Of a DNA stretch of 64,000 bases, positions 32,737 to 42,309 are shown piece after piece. The translations under genes and the position numbers were made by a program. The notes below the pieces were generated by a model, which was not told the DNA's origin, made no database searches, and was given only the letters and a program-made list of their open reading frames with translations. Each line of letters begins with the position of its first letter. Positions within the stretch are counted from its first letter, which is position 1. Origin of the DNA: Heterohyrax brucei (lineage: Eukaryota; Chordata; Mammalia; Hyracoidea; Procaviidae); assembly GCA_028571685.1 (NCBI GenBank), contig CM053143.1, positions 137,736,829-137,800,828 of the forward strand. Direction: 5' to 3'.

Positions 32737-32883
32737 CTATTGTTGACGAAAGTGTAATTACATGGAAAGTGTAAATACATTGGAAAATTAACTTTACTAC
32801 TGGTAGATGTTGATCTGATGAATCGATTTTATTATTAATCAACAATATCACCGAGTCAGCCACAGCAGGTTTGAGCTAGACAA

Positions 32884-33054
32884 AACAAACAAACAAAAAA
32901 AAAACCAAACCTACTGCCACTGAGTCAATTCCAACTCATAGCAACCTTATAAGTAGAAATGCTGTGTAGTTTCCAAGGAGCACCTGGTGGATTTGAACTG
33001 CCAGTCTTGTGGTCAGCAGCCATAGCATTTCACCACTATGCCACCAAGGTTTCC
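32884..33054 (-). mobile_element. AfroSINE, short subtype, antisense, 12-bp TSD
   Basis: Flanked by exact repeats TGAGCTAGACAA (32872-32883 and 33055-33066). The A-rich end 'aacaaacaaaaaaaaaacc' is the SINE tail. Body 'tagtttccaaggagcacctg'. Confidence 0.95.
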
Positions 33055-33182
33055 TGAGCTAGACAAGAATAGTTAATTTTTCATTCTCAAAGGTCTACAT
33101 GCCAAACCCAATGAAAGTCTCACACATCTTTCACCCCTATTCTGCATTTAAAAGATAATTTTATTTCATTTATGTTTGAGGA

Positions 33183-33345
33183 TGTTCCCTTAATCTCTCT
33201 AGATCTGTTTTCTCATTTGTAGCATGTGGATAATAACAGAGTTTACAATTGTTAGTAAGATTAACTGAGGTAGTGCATCTAAGAGGCTCAACACAAAACA
33301 CTGCATATAGTAAGTATTCAGTAAATATCAGCCTTTCATTCACTC
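33183..33345 (-). mobile_element. MIR SINE, antisense
   Basis: 'ctgttttctcatttgtagca' and 'gtaagattaactgaggtagt', then 'catatagtaagtattcagta'. Confidence 0.82.
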
Positions 33346-33403
33346 ATTCAACAAGTATTTAACTGAGAAACTTGTTGCTGTCCTTAACAAAAAATCAGAA
33401 CCT

Positions 33404-33501
33404 GAATCAGGTTCTGATTTCAGAGGAACCCCCCCAAAAGATGGAAATTCTGACCCCCCTGTTCAAAATGTCAATTAAAAGTCTTGTACTTGGTTAGTTA
33501 G
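33404..33501 (+). repeat. Local duplication, copy B (98 bp)
   Basis: Partner of 31454-31551. The similarity starts and stops abruptly ('ggttctgattt' ... 'tacttggttagttag'). Confidence 0.85.
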
Positions 33502-33687
33502 GTGTGTCTTGATGTGTCTTTGATGCCTGATAAATAATCCCAGAAAGTAACTACTGGAAGTAATAGTTAAAACACTAATACATAGACATAGAAAAAATAA
33601 AATGATGTCTGAGCTTTGCTTAAAAATAATTTGTTGGAGATGATTAAAAAAATGGACAATGAGGAAGGAAGAGCAAAGAAGAATTGA

Positions 33688-34044
33688 TATCCTTGAATTG
33701 TGGTGTTGGTGAAGAATACTGGATATACCTGGACTCTGGAAAGAATGATCAAATCTGTCTTACAAGAAGTGCAGCCAGAATACTCCTTAGAATGAAGGAT
33801 GGTGAGACTATGTGTCACATACTTTGGACAGGTTATCAGGAGCGATCAGTCCCTGGGGGAGGACATCATGCTTGGTAAAGAAGAGGGTCCTTCAAGAAGA
33901 GGTAGACTCTCAACAAGACAGTGGCTGCAACAACGGGCAGGACAAGGGTCGTGAGGACGGCACAGGACCAGGCAGTGTTTTCTGCTGTTGTGTGTAGGGT
34001 CGCTGTGAGTCAGAATTGACTTGATAGCACCTAACAGCAACAAC
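33688..34044 (+). mobile_element. RTE 3' end
   Basis: 'gaattgtggtgttggtgaag' (end of the coding region) through 'gtccctgggggaggacatca' and 'caggaccaggcagtgttttc' to the terminal 'gacttgatagcacctaacag'. 5'-truncated copy, better kept than most. Confidence 0.9.
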
Positions 34045-34690
34045 CGATGACACAGGCTTGTTGACACTGGGTGATGAGCGCATGAGGGTTCACTATACTC
34101 TTCTCTCTTCTGTGCATGTTCAAAAATTTCCATAATAGAATTAGTTAAAAAAAAGGATACAAAGACGTACCAAATTAACCACTCTCAAATACCTTGTAAA
34201 TGTCACAGTTCTTCAGAGCTAGGCTGTGTAATTGCTTTGAAAATAGTAGAATCTGACAATGAATCTTAAGATTCTGGCAGTCACCAAAGTCAGCCTCCTG
34301 CACCTGCACCTGCACCGTTAATTTCAGAGCCACTTTCCCATGTTCTTTTACTACTTAGCCTTCATACAAATTGTGTCCTTTTGGATATTACTGAATAGTT
34401 AATTGTTTATTTTATATTAGCTTCCTCTATTACACAGGCATTCATAAAACTACATTTTTGTCCTGCAGTTCCAAAATATATTAATCAACTCAGGTCTAAC
34501 AGGAACCCAAATATTTTCAATGCAGTGAACCCATTGTAATGCAATGGCTTATTTTGGAAACTTAACTAAAAGAATTTCTCAAGTTATGATTTTACTAGTT
34601 TATTTTGATAAGTAGAAACAATATAGAGGAGATGTAAAGTTGAATGGTTCCCCACTCAGAAAATTCTGAGTATTTTTTAAACTTATTTTC
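34045..34690. other. Unclassified interval
   Basis: Short CACCTG triplication at about 34299-34317. No gene or family recognised. Confidence 0.5.
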
Positions 34691-35075
34691 TATCATGTTT
34701 TAAATGAAAGTTTACAGTTTCAGTTACTCATGCAAAAACTCACACACACATTATTATGTGACCTTGACTGCTCTCCCTACACTATGATAGCAAAGTCCTC
34801 CTCTCTACCTCGTATTTTCAGGTTCATGCAACCAGCTGCTGTCCTGCTCTGTCTCCTCATCTCGCCTCCAGACCGGAGCCGCCCAGTTAGTCTCCTGTGT
34901 CTGCTTAAGTTAAGTATCATTTCAATCTTTGTACCAGTTCAATTTTTGAGGAGTTGGCTTCCAGAATTATTATTTTCCATTCTGGGTTAACAGAGAGTCT
35001 GGAGGCCATGTCTTCTGGGGACCCTCCGATCTGTCAGACTATCAGATCTGGTCTTTTTACTAGGAACTGTGAGCA
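34691..35075 (-). mobile_element. L1 3' UTR fragment, antisense
   Basis: Plus-strand text 'ttttaaatgaaagtttacag', 'tttttgaggagttggcttcc', 'agagtctggaggccatgtct' and 'gatctggtctttttactagg' matches the reverse complement of an afrotherian L1 3' UTR. The plus-strand 86-codon frame here is a by-product. Confidence 0.65.
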
Positions 35076-35308
35076 CTTTTAGTGGACCTCTGGAACTCAG
35101 CCTAAAATGACTTTTCAGATGAATGGGCATTTGTTCCACTCACCAACCTCCCCTCCAAGCCCCTTACTTCCTCTTGTGCCTTTAATTATCTTCTCTCTTT
35201 ATTGCATCTCCAGTTTCCATTTTCTTTTTTTCCCCCCACTTTTTGTGGACCATCTTATATCTTAAAATACAACCAAGCTCAACCTAAGATACTTTTCTCC
35301 TTAAGCTA

Positions 35309-35452
35309 TTGTTGGGTACTGTTGAGTTGATTCAAACTTCTAGTGAACCCATGTGACAAAGTAGAACTACCCCATGGAGTTTTCCTGTCTGCAATCTTCA
35401 TGGAAGCAGCTACCTGGTCTTTCTCCTGCGGAGCTGCTGAGTGAGTTCCAGC
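35309..35452 (-). mobile_element. AfroSINE, middle subtype, antisense fragment
   Basis: 'gttgggtactgttgagttga', 'caatcttcatggaagcagct', 'tctttctcctgcggagctgc'. Head absent. 35076-35308 before it is unclassified. Confidence 0.82.
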
Positions 35453-35681
35453 CATCAATCTTTTTTTCTCTAAATTTTATTTATTTTGTTATTGTCGAGA
35501 ATATACACAGCAAAAGATACACCAATTCAACAGTTTCTACATGTACAATTTGGTTACCTTCATTATATTCTTTTAGTTGTGCAATCTTTCTCATCCTCTG
35601 TTTTTGACTTGTTCGCCATTAACACACACTCACCATCCCCTAAGCCTTCCATCTAATTCTTTTGAATTACTGTTGTCACTT

Positions 35682-36180
35682 TGGAGACCTGGAGGTGCAG
35701 TGATTAAGAGCTTTGACTGCTAACCAACAGATTGGCAGTTGAATCCATCAGTGCAGTGACTCCTTGGAAACCCTATGGGGACTATACGTCAGAATCTACT
35801 CTGTGAAAATATCAATAAGAGGAAGATAAATCATCCAATTAAGCGATGGGCAAAGGAGATGGACAGACATTTCACTAAAGAGGAGATCCAGGCAGCCAAA
35901 AAACACAGGCGGACATGTTCACGATCTTTAGTTATTAAAGAAATTCAAATCAAGATGACAATGATACACCATCTCACCCCAACAAAATTGGTCATGATCC
36001 AAAAAACATAAAACAACAAATGCTGGAAAGGCTGTGGAGAAAGTGGGGAGAGCAGTGGAAGCTGCATATAGGTGGGCATGTAAATTTATACGGGAATGTA
36101 CATTTTCACTCAGTCATATTAAATAAAAAAAGAATCTACTCTGTGGCAGCAGATGTTTTTGTTTTTTGGTTGTTGTGTTG
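35682..36180 (+). mobile_element. AfroSINE, short subtype, interrupted by L1
   Basis: Left part 35682-35805 ('ggtgcagtgattaagagctt', 'ccttggaaaccctatgggga'). Tail resumes 36131-36180 ('ctgtggcagcagatg' and T-rich). The L1 insertion duplicated 15 bases of it. Confidence 0.88.
35806..36130 (+). mobile_element. L1 insertion with a 1.3-kb internal deletion, 15-bp TSD
   Basis: Exact repeats AGAATCTACTCTGTG at 35791-35805 and 36131-36145 define the insertion. It comprises L1 sequence matching 864-1104 of this window (ORF2 C-terminal region), fused directly to sequence matching 2422-2515 (end of the 3' UTR) plus an A tail. The intervening ~1317 bases are missing. The breakpoint lies in 'gagaaagtgg|ggagagcag'. 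It does not fit GT-AG splicing. The ORF2 remnant is intact but truncated. Confidence 0.93.
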
Positions 36181-36605
36181 TTTCTATACAGTTCTTAAAA
36201 GAGCATAATGCTCAAAGCAGACTTTTTTAGTGGTTAAGCAAAATTACTGTTTGATTTTTAAGATGATTTCTGGGGTATTTTGGGTTTAAGATTTAAAGAC
36301 TATCACAGGCCAATAATTTCAATGGGTCATTTAACCTGCATGGCTTTCAGAAAGGCTGGATTCCATGAGAATTTTAAATTCTGTTCAGCATTTCCCCCTT
36401 TTCAAGCAGGGTTCTTCTATGGAATCTTTTATCACAATGTTTAATGATAGCCTGGCATCATCCAGTTTTTCTGGTTTCATGGCAAAGAAGGTAGTTGTTT
36501 ATGAAGGCAGTTAGCCACACATTCCACATCCTTCTTGTATTCCTCTTTCTGCTGTTGCTCCAGGTGAGTAGAGACCAATTACTGTCCTTTAGATGGCCAC
36601 TTGTG

Positions 36606-37001
36606 TAGGGTGAGTTTGTAGTAAACAACTCACGTGGGTTTTAAAGCAGGACACAGTGAAACCCATGTGAAATTGTTCACTACAGATTAGTAAGTAAGCA
36701 CAAGTGAGCCTGTGTTTTACCTTGCTGATCAGGTAATCTGCCTGATAAATAAGGCACACCTGTCACTTTGCATTTGCAGCTGAAATGTTCATGCTGATCC
36801 CACATGTAAGTGCAAAGCATCTATTTTATTGCATCTTCTAGTGCAGCCATGTCCAAGTACTTGTTGCAATATATATTGTTTCACTATAAATTACTGTCCT
36901 GTTCTTTCTCCTTGATATTAAGTTTGGGGCATTATATTAGAAACTATACATGTAGGTAAATTATATTTATGAATATGATTTCAAAATCATAAAGAGGTAT
37001 C
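36606..37001. other. Unclassified interval
   Basis: No recognised repeat or coding pattern. Confidence 0.5.
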
Positions 37002-37345
37002 TTAGTCTCCTAGGGCTGCCATAACAGAAGTCCAACAAGTGGGTGACTTTGAAGAGCAGAAATTTGTTTTCTCAGTTCCACAGGCTAGATATCTGAATTT
37101 AGGACACTGGCAGGGCTGAGTGCATGCTCTTTCTCGTCTCTGTCTCTCCTCCTTTGCTCTCTTAGTCTTTGTCAGCTCTAAGGGCAAATCCTTGGACATT
37201 TCTTGGGATTCTTTGACTGCTAATAGATGTGTCTTTACATGGCCTCTGTCTTTCAGTGTGTGTATGTATATGTCCTATCGTTACTGTTTCCTTTTTTTTT
37301 TGTAAGATACCACTCAGAAGGATTAGGTTTAGGACTCCCTTACTG
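37002..37345 (-). mobile_element. MaLR-like LTR, antisense, older subtype
   Basis: 'cttagtctcctagggctgcc', 'acatggcctctgtctttcag', 'ataccactcagaaggattag'. Its 3' part is missing. 37346-37468 faintly resembles an L2 3' end. Confidence 0.72.
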
Positions 37346-37468
37346 CTGTCTCTGTACAAATGGTTGTTACTTGTATATATGCCTTATTTCCTTTACCAAA
37401 CTGTAGGTTATTTGAGGGCAGTAATGTTTCTTGATATTATACCTTAGAGCAATGCTTTATTCCAAGTA

Positions 37469-37806
37469 TTGTTGCTGTTGTTAGCTACCACTGAGTCAGT
37501 CCACAACTCATGGTGAACCACACACTGCAGAACGAAACACTGCCCAGTCCTGCACCATCTCCTCATAAACTGTAGGGGCTCAAACCATCGTGATCGACAG
37601 AAATTCTATTGGCTGACTTTCAGAAGCAGATCACCAGGTTTTTCTTTCTCATCCTTCTTAGCCTGGAAGCTCTGCTGAAACTGTTCAGCATCACAGCAAC
37701 ACAGAAGCCTCTACTGAAGGCAGCACATGAGGTGCATGGGCCAGGAATCAAACCTGGGTTTCTGGCATGGAAAGTGAGAATTCTACCACTGAACCACCAA
37801 AGCACT
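37469..37806 (-). mobile_element. Composite SINE with tRNA-Gly-like head and RTE-like tail
   Basis: On the minus strand the head (37806-37735) reads 'ggtggttcagtggtagaatt' and 'ggtttgattcc', matching the A and B boxes of a glycine tRNA (GCC-type). The body continues 'atgatgctgaacagtttcag' (minus strand) into the RTE-like tail ending in CAACAGCAACAAT on the minus strand. Different head from the common AfroSINE. A second copy is at 45738-46037. Confidence 0.82.
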
Positions 37807-37810
37807 TATA

Positions 37811-38247
37811 CCAAATGAGTGCTCAAAACTTCATTTTAAAACACTCAGCCTGCTTAAGTGCTTTTTTTAAAATTAGCTATCTAGATAAAACAATTCTGTT
37901 TCAGTATCAAATGAAAACAGCTAGACAAATGAGAAGACAATACATGGGAGAGTCTAACTTCAGTTACAAGCTATCTGACACCCATGAGATTCACTGTAGA
38001 TGGGTAGGGGGACATATGCTAGGGGATGTTGCCGTGAGGTAGACATCAACCCTCAAAGCAGCTAAAACTGAAGCACAAGAAAGGAGGAGAGTGCATGTCC
38101 TCTGTCTAAGACAATGTGGAGAGAAAAAGCAATGACTGAAAATGGAGATTCAACTTGAAATGTCCTAATAATAGCCTCATGAATAATAGCCTCAAATGCT
38201 TCTTACATAGGCATGTCCAGGCAGTATATACCCAGGTAAGTCTCCCA
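37811..38247. other. Unclassified interval
   Basis: A 91-codon plus-strand frame begins in the SINE and runs through 38042. No motif recognised. Confidence 0.45.
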
Positions 38248-38576
38248 GTCACCTCCAATCTGTCAGTTTGTCGTATGATGGTAGCTTGTGTGTTGCTGTG
38301 ATGCTGTAAGCTACGTGACCAGTATTTCAAATACCGTCAGGATCACTGATGTTGGACAGGTTTCAGGGAAGCTTCCAGACTAACACTTGGGAGAAAGATC
38401 TGACATCTACTTACTAAAATTAGCCAGTGAAAATATTGTGGGTCTCAACAGAATGTTGTCCAACTCACTTGCTTTGGACATGCCGTCAGGGCAGATTGGT
38501 TGCTAGAGAAGGACTTTATGTTTGGTAAAGAAGTGAGCCAGTGAGGGCAAGGAGAGAAGGACTGGCAAAATAGCAG
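38248..38576 (+). mobile_element. Internally deleted RTE: 5' end joined to 3' end
   Basis: 38248-38460 matches the RTE 5' end (complement of 15762-15560: 'ctgtcagtttgtcgtatgat', 'ggacaggtttcagggaagct'). At about 38462 it switches to the RTE 3' coding end ('tgctttggacatgccgtcag', 'agaaggactttatgtttggt'). More than 2 kb of the LINE is missing. A poly(A) run follows at 38577-38593. Confidence 0.78.
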
Positions 38577-38681
38577 CAAAAAAAAAAAAAAATGGTCTAG
38601 AGCAGCAAGTTCCAGGAATCCTAAGGATAATGCAATATTTCATTCCCTTGTACATAAGTTGAGGTTGACTCAATGGTAGCT

Positions 38682-39040
38682 GTCCATCTACCCATCCATC
38701 CATCTATCCATCTACCATCCACCCATCCACCCATCCACCCATCCACCCATCCACCCATCCACCCATCCACCCATCCACCCATCCATCCACCCATACATCT
38801 ATCCACTCACCCAAGCATCCATCCATCCGTCCATCCGTCCATCCGTCCATCCGTCCACCCGTCCACCCGTCCACCCGTCCACCCGTCCACCCGTCCACCC
38901 GTCCACCCGCCCACCCATCCATCCATCCATCCATCCACTCACCCAAGCATCCACCCACCCACCCACCCAAGCATCCACCCACCCACCCACCCAAGCATCC
39001 ACCCATGCATGCATGCACGCGTCCATCTGTCCATATACCC
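38682..39040 (+). repeat. CCAT/CCAC/CCGT tetranucleotide array, ~360 bp
   Basis: Four-base periodicity throughout with blocks of 8-base units: CATCCACC (about 38715-38780), CGTCCATC (about 38826-38852), CGTCCACC (about 38853-38910) and CACCCACC. A 'ccaagcatcc' spacer recurs at about 38811, 38943, 38967 and 38991, giving a higher-order period of ~24. Lack of stops makes long Thr-His-Pro or Gly-Trp-Met frames on both strands; none is a gene. Confidence 0.96.
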
Positions 39041-39784
39041 AAAGCAATTCTGAATAGATAGGCCAACTAGTAAAAGAATGAAATAATGAGTTGCATAGAG
39101 GAGTTAAATGTTGGCAGTTTATTTTGTCATCTATAAGCCCAGAATCAGCTCCTATTAGTTCCCTTATGATCTACTCTGCCTACCTCTCCTGAAAGGAGGT
39201 CCTGCAAGCCTGACTTCATTTGTTCACCAGAGATACACAATTTTAAAACACTGATACTCAGCTTTTAAAAGCAGTTGATTCTATTTAGAACATTTTGTTG
39301 CTGACAACATGCCAAAAAAAAGGGAATTTGAATTTTTCACATCTCTATCCTCATGTACTTGACCTCCTTATAAGAACTCAGTGGAAATAAACTCTGTTGG
39401 TAATTATTTAATTGTGTACTTGATGGTTACTTGGAAGAGTTATTCTGAGTCACTGAGATGTTTCTTTGTTTTAGTTGCTTTCCACAGAAGATAAGTAATT
39501 CCAGTATTCAAAGTCATAAGTATATATTTAGCACAATTAGATATAACTGCAAGTTTGGATGAAATGCTGAATGCTGTAGCTTTTCTCTTTTTTCTTGATT
39601 TTTCTGTTTTATGATGTGAAATGGATTTTTTTTCTATTTGATTACCAGCTTTTAGAATTGAAAAGTACCTTAAGCCTTAATGCACGTAAACAATGCTGCA
39701 GCAGTAGTGTTAACAAAGAATAATTTACAAAAGGATACATAGGTAGAGAGATACACCAACAGGTATGGGAGGGTGTCACTATAA
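39041..39784. other. Unclassified interval
   Basis: Includes copy A of a local duplication (39429-39519). No gene seen. Confidence 0.5.
39429..39519 (+). repeat. Local duplication, copy A (~91 bp)
   Basis: 'acttggaagagttattctga' to 'ccagtattcaaagtcataag' matches 40355-40455 with few changes and one ~9-base gap. Confidence 0.85.
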
Positions 39785-39877
39785 ATATATATAGTGGGGG
39801 GGGAGTGTGTGTGTATGTGTATATGTATGTCACTATGCCATCAGAATTTATGTATATGTGTGTGTGTGTATATATAT
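39785..39877 (+). repeat. G run, (GT)n and (AT)n microsatellite
   Basis: A run of nine G, then imperfect GT/TATG and a TATATA end, directly before the AfroSINE. Confidence 0.9.
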
Positions 39878-40014
39878 GGAAATCATAGTGGCATAGTGGT
39901 TAAGTGCTATGGCTGCTAACCATATGAATGACAGTTCTAATCCTATGATAGCTCCTGGCCTATAGGGTCACTAAGGGTCAGAACTGACTTGATGGCAATG
40001 GGTTTGGTTTGGGT
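39878..40014 (+). mobile_element. AfroSINE, short subtype
   Basis: 'gtggcatagtggttaagtgc', 'tggcctatagggtcactaag', 'cttgatggcaatgggtttgg'. B-box region partly deleted. Confidence 0.92.
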
Positions 40015-40354
40015 TTCATATACGTATTTCATATCATATATACAACTAAATAACAATTGTGACTTAGTAGGGAGAAAAGGTAACAAACTTGGGGACAAAA
40101 ATGAAGCAGCATTGATAGAAGATGAGAACTATCTCAGAAACAGAGTAGGATCTAAGAAAGTTTTAAACCGGAAAGGAAATTACTTTGACTAAAGAAGGAA
40201 AACAAGAAGGTGGAAGTAATTATTTTCAATTATATAAACAACATGAGCAAAGATTGTGTTTCAGCTCTGTCAAGAACTAAACAGGAAATTGGTTTAGGTT
40301 GTTGTTAGATTAGTTTTGACAGTAGAAGAAACCTGATGATTAAAAGACGGGGAA
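40015..40354. other. Unclassified interval
   Basis: Purine-rich unique DNA; no feature recognised. Confidence 0.5.
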
Positions 40355-40455
40355 ACTTGGAAGAGTTATTCTGAGTCACTGAGATGGTTCCTTGTTTTAG
40401 TTTTCACAGTTGCTTTCCATAAAAGATAAGTAGTTCCAGTATTCAAAGTCAGAAG
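40355..40455 (+). repeat. Local duplication, copy B (~101 bp)
   Basis: Partner of 39429-39519, 926 bases away, with an extra 'ttttcacag'-like insert near 40401. Confidence 0.85.
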
Positions 40456-40479
40456 TCAGACTGGGATATTGTGAGTCAA

Positions 40480-40860
40480 ATGTGAGGCAAGATGTATCTA
40501 AGATAGAAAATGTGCTTAGCTCTTGTGCAGGGGTGGGGGTGAGGGGGCAGCTGCTGTTGAGTCCTGATACCCGCTGTTCCCTTCTTACACAGGAATAGAA
40601 TCTTTTATTTTCAGCTGCACATGATCTCAGCTGGGCACATGAGCTGAAACAGCCACCTTGGGCCATGAAGTAGAAGCCACATGCTGGAGATGAGAAGCCA
40701 CAAAATTTAAGGAGTCTGGGTTCTGGATGATTGTGGATCTGCCCTTGATTGCTTAACTCTGGACTGTGTTTATATGAGAAAAATGAACTTCTTCCTGAAG
40801 CTATACACACACGAAACTTAATGCAATGACTAATTGCTTCATTCAGTATTGTATCCCTTG
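40480..40860 (+). mobile_element. Ancient LTR-like repeat (tentative)
   Basis: 'gaagccacatgctggagatg' followed by 'aaggagtctgggttctggat' resembles the downstream half of an old mammalian ERVL/MaLR LTR. A 165-codon antisense frame (40397-40894) overlaps it and has no protein motif. Confidence 0.4.
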
Positions 40861-40863
40861 AAG

Positions 40864-41033
40864 AGTCCCTGGCTGGTGTTTGGCTGCTAAACAAAAGGTT
40901 TCAAGGTGCCTTGAAAGAAAGAACTGGCAATCTATTTCCGAAAAATCAGCCAGTGAAACTTCTGTGGAGCACAATTCTACTCTGACACACATGGGGTTGC
41001 CAGAAATCAGAATTGACTCAGTGGTGACTGGTA
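40864..41033 (+). mobile_element. AfroSINE, long subtype
   Basis: 'tctatttccgaaaaatcagc', 'tgtggagcacaattctactc', 'cacacatggggttgccagaa'. Confidence 0.92.
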
Positions 41034-41220
41034 TCCCCTGTACCTAGCACCTGGAACATAGAATGTGTCCAGAAAAATTTTGCTGAGTAGCTTTATCTAG
41101 TTCAACCTTCCCACCCAGTGCAAAAATCTTTTCAACCATTTTTCTGGAAGATTGACCTTCATCTTCTGGTTGAACATTTCTAGGAAACTCTTTCCTTTCC
41201 CTTTTTCCTTACTTCTGCTC

Positions 41221-42295
41221 TGTCATTGAATGAATTGTGCCCCCCCAAAAATATGTATAGAAGTTTGGCTGAGCCATGATTCCCACCATGTTTGATTTCC
41301 CTGTACTTTATGATTTTCTTGTGCTGTAAATTCTTCTCTCTGCCTGTTTAACAGACTGGATTATGTTAAAGAAGATTAGGATGGCACTGTCACACCCTTC
41401 CTAAGGTCACTTCCTTGCTCCAATGTAAACAGTTTCCCCAGAGTGTGGCTTATACCACCTTTTATCCTACAAGAAATAAAAGGAAATGGAAGCAAACAGA
41501 GAGTGGGGACCTCACAACACTAAGAAAGCAGCAACGAGAATAGTATGCATCCTTCAGACCTGAGGTTCCTAAACTGAAATGCTCTGAGACCAAAAAAAGA
41601 CTAATGTAACACGAGGACCTTCCTCCAAAATTGACAAAAAGGATAAGACTTCCTCTAGAGCAGGCAAACCCTAAATTTGGACTTCCAACCTATTGGACTA
41701 TGTATGTCATGGATTGAATTGTGTCCCCCACCAAAATAGGTGTAGCCCCACTTCCCAGTATCCTGTGACTGCCCTCCATTTTGTGGTTTTCCTATGCTGT
41801 ACGTTAAAGGATTAGGGTGGGACTGTAAATCCCTTTAGAAGACCACCTCCCTGCGCCACTGTAAAGGGAGTTTCCCTGGAGTATGGCTTGCCCCACCCTT
41901 GATGCTTTCATCCCACAAGAGATAAAAGGAAAGGCAAGCAAGCAGAGAATTGGGAACCTCACACCATCAGGAAAGCAGCACCGGGAGAAGAGTACATCCT
42001 TCAGACCTGAGGTTCCTGTGCCAAGATGCTCCCTGGACAAAGACTGATGCAATACGGGACTTTCCTCCAGAGCTGACAAGGGGGGAAAACTTCTCCTGGA
42101 GCCGACATCCTGAATTTAGACTTGTACCCTACCGGACTGTGTAAGAATAAACTTTCCTTCATTAAAGCCATCCACTTGTGGTATTTCTGTTAGAGCAGCC
42201 CTAGCTGACTAAAACAGTGTAAGAATAAACATTTCTTTGTTAAAAGCCATCCACTCATGGTATTTCTGTAAGAACAGCACCAAATAACTAAGAAA
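41221..42295 (+). mobile_element. MaLR-like LTR split by a second LTR of the same family
   Basis: Outer LTR: 41221-41704 ('tgtcattgaatgaattgtgc' ... 'ccaacctattggactatgta') and 42217-42295 ('gtgtaagaataaacatttct' ... 'caaataactaag'). It is the more diverged of the pair. Confidence 0.88.
41705..42216 (+). mobile_element. Inner solo MaLR-like LTR, TSD ATGTA/GTGTA
   Basis: 512-bp full-length LTR from TGTCATGGATTGAATTG to 'tagctgactaaaaca'. Five-base flanks ATGTA (41700-41704) and GTGTA (42217-42221) differ once. Clean internal match to 12120-12647 and 54894-55401. Confidence 0.92.
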
Positions 42296-42309
42296 CTCTC
42301 CCCTCCTTT

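Larger units (their letters stand above)
35456..36605 (-). mobile_element. L1-type 3' UTR fragment, antisense, split by a SINE
   Basis: Left part 35456-35681 ('cgagaatatacacagcaaaa', 'ttcaacagtttctacatgta'). Right part about 36181-36605 ('acagttcttaaaagagcata', 'tgttgctccaggtgagtaga', 'ttagatggccacttg'). The two join in sense once the SINE is removed. Confidence 0.6.

Noticed and set aside
34730-34990. 86-codon plus-strand frame with a hydrophobic segment
   Set aside because: It lies in antisense L1 3' UTR sequence that recurs in degraded form at 49013-49225.
35806-36130. Spliced L1 transcript re-inserted (SpIRE-like event)
   Set aside because: At the join, neither GT at the donor side nor a fitting AG at the acceptor side matches the intact L1 at 1105 and 2421, so an internal deletion is the simpler reading.
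37735-37806. Possible tRNA-Gly gene on the minus strand
   Set aside because: A and B boxes are present, but the sequence is continuous with a SINE body and a second copy exists at 45738-46037. Stem pairing is degraded, so it is a SINE head.
38673-39066. Long His/Pro/Thr and Trp/Gly/Met/Asp frames on both strands (up to 126 codons)
   Set aside because: They are translations of the four-base array, where stop codons cannot occur. All three frames read the same repeated residues.
40397-40894. 165-codon open frame on the minus strand, longest not in L1
   Set aside because: It lies antisense to an old LTR-like repeat and across the local duplication copy at 40355-40455. Composition is Ser/Cys/Phe-rich with no motif, no splice or promoter context.
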